Notes: generated by a model not told the origin, from the sequence alone. 64,000 nt of DNA from Parasedimentitalea marina (GCF_004006175.1 NZ_CP033219.1:3782001-3846000); one strand, 5' to 3'. Positions 24,419 to 33,589 are shown, numbered from the stretch's first letter. A program made the numbers and translations.

Positions 24419-25273
24419 TCAGGCCTGCGCTGCCGTCAACACGGCGGCGGCTACGATATCCTCGACCGAGGCGCCACGGCTTAGGTCGCAAACAGGGCGT
24501 GCAAACCCCTGCAGGAAGGGGCCCAGCGCCTGTGCGCCACCCAGTTCCTGGCACAGCTTATATGCAATATTACCCGCATCCAGTGAGGGAAAGATCAGCA
24601 CATTAGCGTCCAAGGGCGTGATCCCTTTCTTGCCTGCGACCACGCTGTTCAGGGCTGCGTCGGCCTGGACCGGTCCGGCGAACCCGGCCTGCTCTGCGGC
24701 CTCACGCACCCGCGTCACGCTGTCGCCATCTCCTGAGGTGCCGGTGGAAAACGACAACATCGCCACCCGCGCAACCCCCAAAAGCGATTCGGCCGAGGTG
24801 GCCGAGGCCCGCGCGATATCCGCAAGTTGCGCTGCATCAGGGGCCACATTTACAGCGCAATCGGCAAATACCATCTCGCGGCCATCCGGGAATACCATCA
24901 GGAAAAACGACGACGGTATCGACACCCCCGAAGACAGTCCGATGCCAATACTTGCCGCCTCGATCACCCGGCGTGTCGGCACATCGGCCCCCGCCACCAT
25001 CGCATCGGCCTCACCTGTCGCGACCATAGCAGCAGCCCGGTATAAGGGCTTGGAAATCATACGTTTTGCGATCGATTCCTTTAGCCCGCGCGCTTCGACC
25101 AAAGCCGCAACATGGGCCTCGGACGGGGCAGACAGTGGCAAGGGGTCACACAGGCCTTCGGCTTTCAACCGGACTGCGGCCTCTGCCACGCGGGGGTCTT
25201 CCATTTCCGGAAACACCACCCGAGCAGACCGCGATTTTGCGACTGCATATGCATTTTCAAGTACAGACATCAA
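24419..25273 (-). CDS. pta: Phosphate acetyltransferase, short form
   Basis: The product has 284 residues, with starts at 25273 or 25270. This is the minimal phosphotransacetylase fold without the N-terminal regulatory domain of the long Pta. Typical segments are ARVVFPEMEDPRVAEAAVRL, EADAMVAGADVPTRRVIEAA, FFLMVFPDGREMVFADCAVN and ANVLIFPSLDAGNIAYKL. It converts acetyl phosphate and CoA to acetyl-CoA and phosphate. In roseobacters a pta usually follows xsc; here it is on the opposite strand, end-to-end with ackA and start-to-start with a citrate synthase only about 30 bp away. Confidence 0.95.
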   Translation of the reverse strand: MMSVLENAYAVAKSRSARVVFPEMEDPRVAEAAVRLKAEGLCDPLPLSAPSEAHVAALVEARGLKESIAKRMISKPLYRAAAMVATGEADAMVAGADVPTRRVIEAASIGIGLSSGVSIPSSFFLMVFPDGREMVFADCAVNVAPDAAQLADIARASATSAESLLGVARVAMLSFSTGTSGDGDSVTRVREAAEQAGFAGPVQADAALNSVVAGKKGITPLDANVLIFPSLDAGNIAYKLCQELGGAQALGPFLQGFARPVCDLSRGASVEDIVAAAVLTAAQA

Positions 25274-25303
25274 TTACTCCCTAGTCATGGGAAGGAGCCA
25301 GCA

Positions 25304-26437
25304 ATGAGCGAAAACGTCAAGATCAACCGTGGTCTCAAAGGAGTTTACTTTGAGCGGTCCGGTGTCAGTGACATCGACGGCAGCAAAGGCGAGCTGAGCT
25401 ATCGTGGCTATTCGATCCATGATCTGGCCACGAAATCCACATTCGAAGAAGTCTGTTATCTGCTGATCCACGGAGAGCTTCCAACCGCCGCCGAACTGGC
25501 CGGGTTTGATGCCCAGTTGAAATCAGCGCGTAGCCTGCCAGCTGCGATCTATGACATCATATCCGCCTGCAAAGATGGCCACCCGATGGACGTGCTGCGC
25601 ACCGCTGTTTCAGCACTGGCCGCGATGGAGCCAGACAGTCAGACCGTCGGTGAGGAGGCCTTTGTTGCCAATGGTATCCGCCTGACCAGCCAGGTGCCGA
25701 TGATCATCGCCGCCCACGAGGCCATTCGCAACGGTCGCACCCCTGTGGCTGCCGATCCCGCACTCAGCCACGCCGCCAACTGGCTGTGGATGCTGAAAGG
25801 CACCAAACCCAGCGCCGAGGCCGCACGGCTGGCCGATGTTGATTTCATCCTGCACGCCGAACATGGGGCCAATGCCTCTAGCTTTGCCGCGCGGGTCTGT
25901 ATCGGCACCGAGGCCAACCTGCACGGCGGCATCGTCACTGCGCTGTCGACCCTTGCCGGTCCGGCCCACGGGGGCGCCGCCGAAGATGTCATGAAGATGG
26001 TGCAAGAGATCGGCACTCCGGAAAACGCCGCCGCCTATGTCAAAGAGAAGCGCGGCAACCGCGAAGCCGTCACTGGTTTTGGTCACCGCGTCTATCGCAA
26101 AGAAGATCCCCGCGCACGCCACATGCGCGAAGGTGTCCGCCAGCTGGGCGAAGAAATGGGCGCTCCGGAATGGTACGCGATCCTTCAGGGTGTTGTTGAC
26201 GCGATGAAACCCTATGCGCGCCATGGTCTGAATGTGAACGTCGATTTCTATTCTGGGGTGATTTACCAACTTCACGGCATTCCGATGGACCTCTACGTGC
26301 CGATCTTTGCCATCGGCCGCATGCCCGGCTGGATCATCCAGTGCATCGAGCAGCAGCGCGGCAATATCCTGATCCGCCCGCTGACCTTGTACAACGGCCC
26401 AGAGCCGCGGGATTACACAGCCCTTGGGGACAGATGA
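25304..26437 (+). CDS. Citrate synthase family protein, short (377 aa) form
   Basis: The start ATG at 25304 has GGAAGGAG ahead. The short form resembles archaeal, Gram-positive and methylcitrate-type synthases. Motifs are LKGVYFERSGVSDIDGSKGE at the N-terminus, FILHAEHGANASSFAAR with the active-site His, GPAHGGAAEDVMKM, VTGFGHRVYRKEDPRARHM, and NVDFYSGVIYQLHGIP with the catalytic Asp. It condenses oxaloacetate with acetyl-CoA or possibly propionyl-CoA. The TCA enzyme of this group is usually a longer gltA elsewhere, so this is likely a second copy. Its place between pta and soeABC suggests a share in clearing taurine-derived acetyl-CoA, but methylcitrate synthase activity is also possible. 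Confidence 0.88.
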   Translation: MSENVKINRGLKGVYFERSGVSDIDGSKGELSYRGYSIHDLATKSTFEEVCYLLIHGELPTAAELAGFDAQLKSARSLPAAIYDIISACKDGHPMDVLRTAVSALAAMEPDSQTVGEEAFVANGIRLTSQVPMIIAAHEAIRNGRTPVAADPALSHAANWLWMLKGTKPSAEAARLADVDFILHAEHGANASSFAARVCIGTEANLHGGIVTALSTLAGPAHGGAAEDVMKMVQEIGTPENAAAYVKEKRGNREAVTGFGHRVYRKEDPRARHMREGVRQLGEEMGAPEWYAILQGVVDAMKPYARHGLNVNVDFYSGVIYQLHGIPMDLYVPIFAIGRMPGWIIQCIEQQRGNILIRPLTLYNGPEPRDYTALGDR

Positions 26438-26554
26438 TCGAAAACCAGCTGCGGGATCGGGAAATAAATCCAAATCCGGTCCGCATGAAAGAAAATTCTT
26501 GCGCATCCCCGAGGATCGCAGCAGCGTGCACTGACGCGAACAACAAGGAATACC

Positions 26555-29377
26555 ATGGCTCATTCTCAGCCCCAGCTTGATACCTCGCCGCATGTTTCGG
26601 ACGAGATCCGCAAGACAACCTGCTACATGTGCGCCTGTCGCTGTGGCATCAATGTGCACATGAAGGACGGCAAAGTTGCCTATATCGAGGGCAACCGCGA
26701 TCACCCGGTCAACAAAGGCGTGCTTTGCGCCAAAGGCTCGGCCGGCATCATGCAGGTCAACGCGCCCTCACGGCTTAAGTCACCGCTGAAACGAGTGGGC
26801 CCGCGCGGTTCCGGTGAATTCGTCGAAATTTCCTGGGATGAGGCGATCAGCACTGCCGTTGGCTGGCTGAACGAGCTGCACGAGACCGCACCGCACAAGC
26901 TGGCGTTTTTCACCGGCCGCGATCAATCGCAAAGCTTCACCTCGTTCTGGGCACAAAACTTTGGCACCCCCAACTACGCGGCGCATGGTGGCTTTTGCTC
27001 GGTCAATATGGCGGCGGCTGGTATCTACACAATGGGCGGTGCATTTTGGGAGTTCGGCCAACCCGACTGGGACCACACCAAGCTGTTCATGATGTTCGGC
27101 GTGGCCGAAGATCACGACAGCAACCCGATTAAGGCCGGTCTGGGCAAGATTAAAGCGCGCGGCGCCAAGGTGATTGGCGTCAACCCGATCCGCTCGGGCT
27201 ATAACGCCATTGCCGACGAATGGGTCGGCATCACACCGGGCACCGACGGGTTATTCATCCTGTCACTGATCCACGTGCTTATGAAAGCGGGTAAGATTGA
27301 TCTGGACTACCTGAGCCGCTATACCAATGCGCCAGTGCTGGTAAATGCCGCTGAAGGCCCGGAACAGGGTCTGTTTTTGCGCGACGCCGACGGCAAACCG
27401 CTGGTCATAGATCGCAAAACCGGCGACCTTACCGCCTTTGATAAACCCGGCGTGCGGCCAGATTTGTCCGCCACTTACGAAAAAGACGGCATCACCCACC
27501 GCCCGGTGTTCCACCAAATGGCCGACCGCTACCTCAGCGACGACTACGCCCCCGAGGCAGTGGCCGAACGCTGCGGCATCCCGGCCCAACGCATCCGCGC
27601 CATTGGCGCCGAAATCGCCCGCGTCGCCTTTGACGAGGCGATCGAACTGGATCTGGAGTGGACCGATTTTCGCGGCGAGGTCCACAAGAAAATGACAGGC
27701 CGCCCGGTCAGCTTCCACGCCATGCGCGGTATCTCGGCCCATGCCAACGGCTTCCAGACTTGCCGCGCGTTGCATGTGCTGCAGATCCTGCTGGGCACCG
27801 TCGAGGTCCCCGGTGGTTTCCGCTTCAAACCGCCCTATCCCAAACCCGCCGAGGCCCACCCCGCGCCGCATTGTAACGGCCGTCCCGGACAACCGCTCGA
27901 CGGGCCACACTTGGGCTTTGTCCAGGGGCCCGAACATCTGGCGCTAAAGGACGACGGCAGTCCGGCCCGGATTGACAAGGCCTTCACCTGGGAAAACCCG
28001 ATGTCCAGCCATGGGCTGATGCATATGGTGATCTCAAACGCCTATGCGGGCGATCCCTACAGGATCAACACCCTGTTCATGTATATGGCCAACATGTCGT
28101 GGAACTCGTCGATGAACACCACCGGCGTGATGGAGATGCTGTCGGCGCGCAATGACGATGGCGGTTATGTCATCCCGCACATCATCTATTCCGACGCCTA
28201 TAACTCGGAAATGGTCAGCTACGCCGACCTGATCCTGCCCGACACCACCTATCTGGAGCGCCACGACTGCATCTCGCTGCTGGACCGGCCAATCTGCGAG
28301 GCCGATGCCGCCGCAGACGCCATCCGCTGGCCGGTGATCGAACCCGACCGCGACGTGCGCGGCTTTCAGTCAGTTCTTGTCGAACTGGCGAACCGCATGC
28401 AACTGCCCGGATTCACTCACGCAGACGGCAGCCCCAAATGGAAAGACTACGCCGATTACATCGTCAACCACGAGCGCAAGCCAGGCATCGGCCCATTGGC
28501 AGGCTTTCGCGGGGCAGATGGCGACAAGGTCGGCCGCGGCGAGGTCAACCCCGAGCAATTGGACAAATACATCGAAAACGGCGGCTTCTTCGTCGAACAC
28601 ATCCCGACCGAAGCCAGCTATTACAAACCCTGGAACACCGCCTATCAGGACTGGGCGGTGGGCATGGGCATTTTTGATAGCCCGCAGCCCTATCTGTTCC
28701 AGCTCTATGTGGAACCCATGCGCAAGTTCCAGCTGGCCGCCGAAGGCCACGGCGACCGTCAACCGCCGGATCACCTGCGCCCGCAGATCAAACACACAAT
28801 GGACCCGCTTCCAATCTGGTATGAAACCGACCAACAGGGCAACGAAGGCTATACCATCAATGCGCTGACCCAGCGACCCATGGCCATGTACCACTCCTGG
28901 GGCGGCCAGAACGCCTGGCTGCGTCAGTTGCACGGCCGCAACCCGCTCTATGCGCCAACCAAACTAATGCGCGACAACGGCTTACAAGATGGCGATTGGG
29001 CCAAGGTCTCATCGCCGCACGGTGAAATCACCGTACCGGTGATGGAGATGGCAGCGCTGAACGACAACACCGTCTGGACCTGGAACGCCATCGGCAAACG
29101 CAAAGGCACCTGGGCCCTGGACGAAGACGCCCCCGAGGCCACCAAGGGTTTCCTGCTCAACCACCTGATCCATGAATTGCTACCGCCAAAAGGTGATGGC
29201 ATGCGCTGGTCAAACTCGGACCCAATCACCGGTCAGGCCGCCTGGTTCGACCTGAAGGTAAAACTGGAAAAAGCCGCTGCGCCTGACGATCTGGAGCAAA
29301 GCAAACCGGACATCCCTCCGCTGAAATCCCCGATCGACTCTGGCCCCAATGAGCTGAAGTGGAAGGTTGGCAAATGA
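26555..29377 (+). CDS. soeA: Sulfite dehydrogenase (quinone), molybdenum subunit SoeA
   Basis: This 940-residue DMSO-reductase-family molybdopterin protein has an N-terminal 4Fe-4S site C-x2-C-x3-C...C (CYMCACRCG and VLCAKGSAG, about residues 23-58). No twin-arginine signal precedes it, which fits SoeA acting on the cytoplasmic side. Bis-MGD binding segments include FFTGRDQSQSFTSFWAQNFG, GARVIGVNPIRSGYN-like AKVIGVNPIRSG, and the C-terminal YHSWGGQNAWLRQL and RKGTWALDEDAPEATKG. With SoeB and SoeC it oxidises sulfite from Xsc to sulfate and passes electrons to quinone. It begins the soeABC set, 118 bp after the citrate synthase gene. Confidence 0.9.
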   Translation: MAHSQPQLDTSPHVSDEIRKTTCYMCACRCGINVHMKDGKVAYIEGNRDHPVNKGVLCAKGSAGIMQVNAPSRLKSPLKRVGPRGSGEFVEISWDEAISTAVGWLNELHETAPHKLAFFTGRDQSQSFTSFWAQNFGTPNYAAHGGFCSVNMAAAGIYTMGGAFWEFGQPDWDHTKLFMMFGVAEDHDSNPIKAGLGKIKARGAKVIGVNPIRSGYNAIADEWVGITPGTDGLFILSLIHVLMKAGKIDLDYLSRYTNAPVLVNAAEGPEQGLFLRDADGKPLVIDRKTGDLTAFDKPGVRPDLSATYEKDGITHRPVFHQMADRYLSDDYAPEAVAERCGIPAQRIRAIGAEIARVAFDEAIELDLEWTDFRGEVHKKMTGRPVSFHAMRGISAHANGFQTCRALHVLQILLGTVEVPGGFRFKPPYPKPAEAHPAPHCNGRPGQPLDGPHLGFVQGPEHLALKDDGSPARIDKAFTWENPMSSHGLMHMVISNAYAGDPYRINTLFMYMANMSWNSSMNTTGVMEMLSARNDDGGYVIPHIIYSDAYNSEMVSYADLILPDTTYLERHDCISLLDRPICEADAAADAIRWPVIEPDRDVRGFQSVLVELANRMQLPGFTHADGSPKWKDYADYIVNHERKPGIGPLAGFRGADGDKVGRGEVNPEQLDKYIENGGFFVEHIPTEASYYKPWNTAYQDWAVGMGIFDSPQPYLFQLYVEPMRKFQLAAEGHGDRQPPDHLRPQIKHTMDPLPIWYETDQQGNEGYTINALTQRPMAMYHSWGGQNAWLRQLHGRNPLYAPTKLMRDNGLQDGDWAKVSSPHGEITVPVMEMAALNDNTVWTWNAIGKRKGTWALDEDAPEATKGFLLNHLIHELLPPKGDGMRWSNSDPITGQAAWFDLKVKLEKAAAPDDLEQSKPDIPPLKSPIDSGPNELKWKVGK

Positions 29378-29386
29378 TCCCCCTGC

Positions 29387-29430
29387 TTCATCTGGCTAAA
29401 AATATCCCGGGGTCTGGGGCAGCGCCCCAG
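29387..29430 (+). repeat. Dispersed box-plus-hairpin repeat, copy 2 (between soeA and soeB)
   Basis: CATCTGGCTAAAAATATCC (29389-29407) followed by CGGGG, then CTGGGGC-AGC-GCCCCAG (29414-29430). It fills the soeA-soeB gap, so it lies inside an operon and may form a hairpin that sets different levels of the two subunits. Confidence 0.72.
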
Positions 29431-29465
29431 CTCCGCCGCCACCTCCAGCGCGGAGACCTGCTGAC

Positions 29466-30248
29466 ATGACCGAACTCCCCCTCGCCACCACCCGCAAAAT
29501 GGGTCTGGTCATCGACCTGGACACCTGCGTCGGCTGCCATGCCTGTGTGATATCCTGCAAGGGCTGGAACACCGAAAACTACGGCGCTCCGCTTAGCGAT
29601 CAGGACCCCTACGGCGGCGATCCGTCAGGCACCTTCCTGAACCGGGTGCACTCGTTTGAGGTACAGCCGCCGGCCTGCGATTCCCAACCTGCCCCTGCCG
29701 CACAGCTGGTCCACTTCCCCAAATCCTGCCTGCATTGCGAGGACGCGCCCTGCGTCACCGTCTGTCCCACCGGCGCCAGCTACAAACGGGTCGAGGACGG
29801 CATCGTCCTGGTCAACGAAAGCGATTGTATCGGCTGCGGGCTCTGCGCCTGGTCCTGCCCCTACGGCGCCCGCGAGCTGGATCTGGCCGCAGGTGTGATG
29901 AAAAAATGCACCCTCTGCGTCGACCGGATCTATAACGACAACCTCCCCGAGGAAGACCGCATTCCATCTTGTGTGCGCACTTGCCCATCAGGCGCGCGGC
30001 ACTTTGGCGATCTTGGCGATCCCGAAAGCGATGTGTCCAAACTGGTCGCCGAACGCGAAGGTTTTGATCTGATGCCGGAAATGGGCACCAAACCCGTCAA
30101 CAAATACCTGCCACCGCGCCCCAAGGACCAGATTGAAGATCAAATCGACATCCTCGCCCCCCTCTTGGCCCCGGTCGCCGAACAGGGCGATGGTTTCCTG
30201 GGCTGGCTGGACAAGGCCCTCGACAAACTTCCCGGAGGAGCAAACTGA
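29466..30248 (+). CDS. soeB: Sulfite dehydrogenase iron-sulfur subunit SoeB
   Basis: This 260-residue DmsB-type ferredoxin subunit has four Cys-rich blocks for four 4Fe-4S clusters: CVGCHACVISCKGWN (about residues 18-32), CLHCEDAPCVTVCPTGAS, CIGCGLCAWSCPYGAR with KKCTLCVDRI, and CVRTCPSGARHFG. It carries electrons from the molybdenum centre of SoeA to the membrane subunit. Stop and next start overlap in TGATG (30246-30250), so SoeC is translationally coupled. Separation from soeA by a hairpin repeat may lower its level relative to soeA. Confidence 0.92.
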   Translation: MTELPLATTRKMGLVIDLDTCVGCHACVISCKGWNTENYGAPLSDQDPYGGDPSGTFLNRVHSFEVQPPACDSQPAPAAQLVHFPKSCLHCEDAPCVTVCPTGASYKRVEDGIVLVNESDCIGCGLCAWSCPYGARELDLAAGVMKKCTLCVDRIYNDNLPEEDRIPSCVRTCPSGARHFGDLGDPESDVSKLVAEREGFDLMPEMGTKPVNKYLPPRPKDQIEDQIDILAPLLAPVAEQGDGFLGWLDKALDKLPGGAN

Positions 30249-31135
30249 TGCATCCTGCACCTTCTGTTATTCTCTTCACCACCCTGTCCGGGTTTGGCTT
30301 TGGCCTGCTGTTCTTCCTTGGCCTTGGCCTGCCCGATGTATCGGGGGGAGTTGCCTTTGTGTTCTTTGCCATCGCCTATGCGCTGGCGGTGGGCGGATTG
30401 CTGGCCTCGACCTTTCACCTTGGCCACCCCGAGCGCGCCATGAAGGCGTTCAGTCAGTGGAAAACCAGCTGGCTCAGCCGCGAAGGCTGCTGCGCGGTGG
30501 CGGCCCTGCTGGTGATGGGGCTCTATGCCATCGGTCCGGTGTTCTTGAATACGGTCTGGCCGGTGATCGGGTTGATCGGCGCTGGCCTTAGCCTGGCGAC
30601 GGTCTTCACCACCTCGATGATCTACACCCAGCTGAAAACGATCCCGCGCTGGAACATACCGCTGACCCCAGCCCTGTTCCTTGGCTACGCACTTGCGGGC
30701 GGCGCCTTGTTGGCGGGTCAGGAAACACTGGCAACAGCTTTGCTGATCATCGCGGGCGCCATTCAGCTGGCTTATTGGGCCAAAGGCGATCAGGCCTTTG
30801 CCGCCTCGGGGACCTCGCTTGGCACCGCAACGGGTCTTGGCGATCGCGGCACTGTTCGCGCGTTTGAGCCACCACATACTGGAACCAACTACCTGCTGCG
30901 TGAATTCGTGCATGTGGTGGGGCGCAAGCACAGCCAAAAACTGCGCATCATTGGGTTTGCCCTTGGGTTTGCCCTGCCACTATTGCTACTGGTGCTGCCC
31001 TTCGATGGCTTGGTGCTAAAGCACATAATGGCGCTTGTTGCGGTACTGTCCCATCTGGCCGGTGTCGCCTGCACCCGCTGGCTGTTCTTTGCCGAGGCCG
31101 AGCATGTGGTCGGTCTGTACTACGGCAAACGTTGA
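30248..31135 (+). CDS. soeC: Sulfite dehydrogenase membrane anchor SoeC (DmsC family)
   Basis: This 295-residue protein has eight hydrophobic helices and the opening MHPAPSVILFTTLSGFGFGL typical of DmsC-like quinol-binding anchors. Other DmsC-like stretches are STFHLGHPERAMKAFSQWKT and SWLSREGCCAVAALL. It fixes SoeAB at the cytoplasmic face of the inner membrane and passes electrons to the quinone pool. The start overlaps the soeB stop by one base. A perfect 11-bp hairpin 30 bp downstream ends the operon before the convergent amtB. Confidence 0.92.
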   Translation: MHPAPSVILFTTLSGFGFGLLFFLGLGLPDVSGGVAFVFFAIAYALAVGGLLASTFHLGHPERAMKAFSQWKTSWLSREGCCAVAALLVMGLYAIGPVFLNTVWPVIGLIGAGLSLATVFTTSMIYTQLKTIPRWNIPLTPALFLGYALAGGALLAGQETLATALLIIAGAIQLAYWAKGDQAFAASGTSLGTATGLGDRGTVRAFEPPHTGTNYLLREFVHVVGRKHSQKLRIIGFALGFALPLLLLVLPFDGLVLKHIMALVAVLSHLAGVACTRWLFFAEAEHVVGLYYGKR

Positions 31136-31164
31136 AAACGGTCTAAGAACCGCAATCAAAATGC

Positions 31165-31191
31165 AAGGGCCGTGTGAAATACACGGCCCTT
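31165..31191. terminator. Bidirectional terminator between soeC and amtB
   Basis: AAGGGCCGTGT-GAAAT-ACACGGCCCTT is a perfect 11-bp stem located between the convergent stops at 31135 and 31202. Only short T stretches follow (TTAGTTATT on the plus side; TTGCATTTTG on the minus side). Confidence 0.82.
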
Positions 31192-31201
31192 AGTTATTGA
31201 A

Positions 31202-32380
31202 TTACGAGGTAAATTCGTAGGCGCGTTCACCATGTTCTTCAAGATCCAGACCATTGACTTCCATCTCTTCCGAGACCCGGAAGCTCGTGATGAGTGAGCA
31301 GAGTTTCACCAGCACGACGGTCACAACCAGCGTATACAGTCCGACAATCGCCAGTCCGCCCAGTTGCGCAACCCATGACCCTTCACCCAATACGGCGATC
31401 ATGATGATACCAAAGATGCCACCAACTCCGTGCACTGCGAACACATCCAAGGTGTCGTCAATTTTGACGCCGTTGCGAATGAAATTCACGGCTTCCTGAC
31501 ACAAGATACCAGCGATGCCACCAATGATCATGGCCTCTACTGGGCCGACAAAGCCCGAGGCGGGTGTAATCGACGCCAGACCGGCGATCGTCCCGGTCAC
31601 CAGCCCTACCAGGCTTGCCTTGCCATATTTGATACGCTCCCACAGGGCCCAGCTCAGCGAGGCCGCTGCGGCAGAGATATGTGTGACCGTGATGGCCATA
31701 GCCGCACCGCCATCTGCCGCCAGTTGCGATCCGCCGTTAAACCCGAACCAACCGACCCAGAGCATGCCCGCGCCAATCATCACAAAGGGCGGCGAATGCG
31801 GTGGTTTGTTGGACACTTTGCGCGCCCCCAGCATAACCGCCAGAACCAGCGCCGCGATGCCAGCCGTTTCATGCACAACAATACCGCCCGCGAAATCCTT
31901 GACGCCGACGTCGCCGAAAAGGCCACCGTCTGCCATAAAGCCACCGCCCCAGATCCAATGCACCACCGGCGCATAGCACAACAGCATCCAAAGGCCCGAG
32001 AACAACAGAACAAAGCCAAAGTGGATGCGTTCCACATAGGCGCCGACAATCAGGGCCGGCGTGATGATCGCAAAGGTCATCTGGAAGGCAAAGAACAATA
32101 TCTCAGGCAGGGTACCCGTCAGGCTGTCGGCTGTCACACCGTCGAGGAACATCTTGCCAAGACCACCCCAATAGGCGTTGCCATCGCCAAAGGCGATTGT
32201 ATAGCCAAAGGCGAACCACAGCAGGCTCATCAAACAGGCAATTGCATAGCAATGCATGAATACGCTCAGCACATTGCGCGCCCGCACAAGGCCGCCATAA
32301 AAAAGCGCAAGCCCGGGCAGTGTCATAAATAACACCAACGCGGTTGCGACCATAATCCAAGCGGTATCTGCCCCGTTCAT
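31202..32380 (-). CDS. amtB: Ammonium transporter (Amt/MEP/Rh)
   Basis: The product has 392 residues from the ATG at 32380, which is preceded by GGAGAGAG; longer in-frame starts lack such a site. Eleven hydrophobic helices are visible. Family marks are ALVLFMTLPGLALFYGGLVR, FAIITPALIVGAYVERIHFG, and the twin pore histidines in GGIVVHETAGIAALV and VFAVHGVGGIFGI. It takes up ammonium/ammonia across the inner membrane. No glnK gene lies beside it, unlike the usual glnK-amtB pair, so control by PII must come from elsewhere. Confidence 0.95.
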   Translation of the reverse strand: MNGADTAWIMVATALVLFMTLPGLALFYGGLVRARNVLSVFMHCYAIACLMSLLWFAFGYTIAFGDGNAYWGGLGKMFLDGVTADSLTGTLPEILFFAFQMTFAIITPALIVGAYVERIHFGFVLLFSGLWMLLCYAPVVHWIWGGGFMADGGLFGDVGVKDFAGGIVVHETAGIAALVLAVMLGARKVSNKPPHSPPFVMIGAGMLWVGWFGFNGGSQLAADGGAAMAITVTHISAAAASLSWALWERIKYGKASLVGLVTGTIAGLASITPASGFVGPVEAMIIGGIAGILCQEAVNFIRNGVKIDDTLDVFAVHGVGGIFGIIMIAVLGEGSWVAQLGGLAIVGLYTLVVTVVLVKLCSLITSFRVSEEMEVNGLDLEEHGERAYEFTS

Positions 32381-32655
32381 ATCTCTCTCCATTCGCGGTT
32401 GGTTGGCAACGTTCATGCGATCAAGCGTTTTGGTCGCGCAAAAGAAAGAGACGTCATCGCAATAGAGGGGTTAAAATAACCGCAGTTCGGGAACTGATCC
32501 TAATTTGTGCGAAAAACTCGAGGAACGCCCAAAAATGCACCGCATTGCGAAGGCGGCCCAAACAGCGGCAAAACCGCATGAAGGTTAGCGTTCCGGGTAC
32601 AATTGGCTTTGCAGACTGGCGACGAAAGGTCCGCCACGCGTGCGATCAAACCGGA
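32381..32655. other. Intergenic region upstream of amtB
   Basis: This is the promoter side of amtB and lies beyond the 3' end of dapA. No ORF, tRNA or clear repeat is visible. I looked for a sigma-54 (GG-N10-GC) promoter on the minus strand and saw no convincing match. TGCACCGCATTGCG at about 32535 is only half of an NtrC-like palindrome. Confidence 0.5.
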
Positions 32656-32689
32656 CAAAAAAGGCGGCGCTCCGAATGGAGGCCGCCTT
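32656..32689 (-). terminator. Rho-independent terminator of dapA
   Basis: On the minus strand AAGGCGGC-CTCC-ATTC-GGAG-GCCGCCTT forms a long stem with one bulge and is followed by TTTTTT. It lies 22 bp past the dapA stop codon. Confidence 0.9.
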
Positions 32690-32710
32690 GATCGTAAAGA
32701 TGTGTGTGTC

Positions 32711-33589
32711 TTACAACAGGCCGGCGTATGCCATGGCCGCATCAATTGCAGTTTTGGTGCTGTCCTGCAGTCCTGTCAGTGGCGAGCGGACTTCGGGACG
32801 GCACAGGCCCAGTTTGCTGAGACCATATTTGGCGCCAACCAGACCGGGTTCGATAAAGATCGCCTCGTGCAGGGGCATCAACCTGTCCTGATATTCCAGC
32901 GCCAGTGCGTAATCACCGGCCAGCGTGGCGGCCTGGAACTCAGCGCAGAGTTTTGGCGCGACGTTGGCCGTCACCGAAATACAGCCGATACCACCATGGG
33001 CGTTAAAGCCCAGTGCAGTGGCGTCTTCACCGGACAATTGCACAAAATCGGCACCGCAGGTCATACGCTGCTGGCTCACCCGGGCGATATCACCGGTAGC
33101 GTCTTTGACGCCGATGATGTTTGGCAGTTTGGCCAGCTCACCCATGGTTTCGGGCGTCATGTCGACAATCGAACGGCCAGGGATGTTGTAGATCACAATT
33201 GGCAGATCCGCACAGTCATGTGCCGCGGTGAAGTGGGCCACCAAACCGCGCTGCGTCGGCTTGTTGTAGTAGGGCGTCACCACCAGGGCCGCAGCCGCAC
33301 CGGCTTGCTTAGCGAATTCAACAAAACGAATCGTCTCAACCGTGTTGTTGGACCCAGCACCGGCAATCACCGGCACCCGGCCAGCGGCTGCCTTTACGAC
33401 CTCTGCAATCACAGCTTCGTGCTCGTCATGGGTCAACGTGGGGCTTTCGCCGGTGGTGCCAACAGGGACCAAACCGGTTGATCCCTCGCTGATATGCCAT
33501 TCCACAAGGTGTTTGAGTGCATCCAGATCCAACTCGCCGTTGTTAAACGGTGTGACGAGGGCTGGCATAGAGCCTTTGAACATGGACAC
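32711..33589 (-). CDS. dapA: 4-hydroxy-tetrahydrodipicolinate synthase
   Basis: The product has 292 residues, with the likely start at the ATG at 33583 ([13 protein letters not shown]); 33589 is the other option. Class I aldolase TIM barrel marks are [48 protein letters not shown] (active-site Tyr), [13 protein letters not shown], and the Schiff-base lysine in [11 protein letters not shown]. It condenses pyruvate with aspartate semialdehyde in lysine and diaminopimelate synthesis. It is divergent from a lytic transglycosylase, so wall precursor synthesis and wall turnover share a promoter region. Confidence 0.96.
   Translation of the reverse strand: MSMFKGSMPALVTPFNNGELDLDALKHLVEWHISEGSTGLVPVGTTGESPTLTHDEHEAVIAEVVKAAAGRVPVIAGAGSNNTVETIRFVEFAKQAGAAAALVVTPYYNKPTQRGLVAHFTAAHDCADLPIVIYNIPGRSIVDMTPETMGELAKLPNIIGVKDATGDIARVSQQRMTCGADFVQLSGEDATALGFNAHGGIGCISVTANVAPKLCAEFQAATLAGDYALALEYQDRLMPLHEAIFIEPGLVGAKYGLSKLGLCRPEVRSPLTGLQDSTKTAIDAAMAYAGLL

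Noticed and set aside
32381..32600. Sigma-54 promoter and NtrC site for amtB
   Set aside because: Expected from the gene's biology, but no GG-N10-GC with proper flanks and only half an NtrC-like site is visible.
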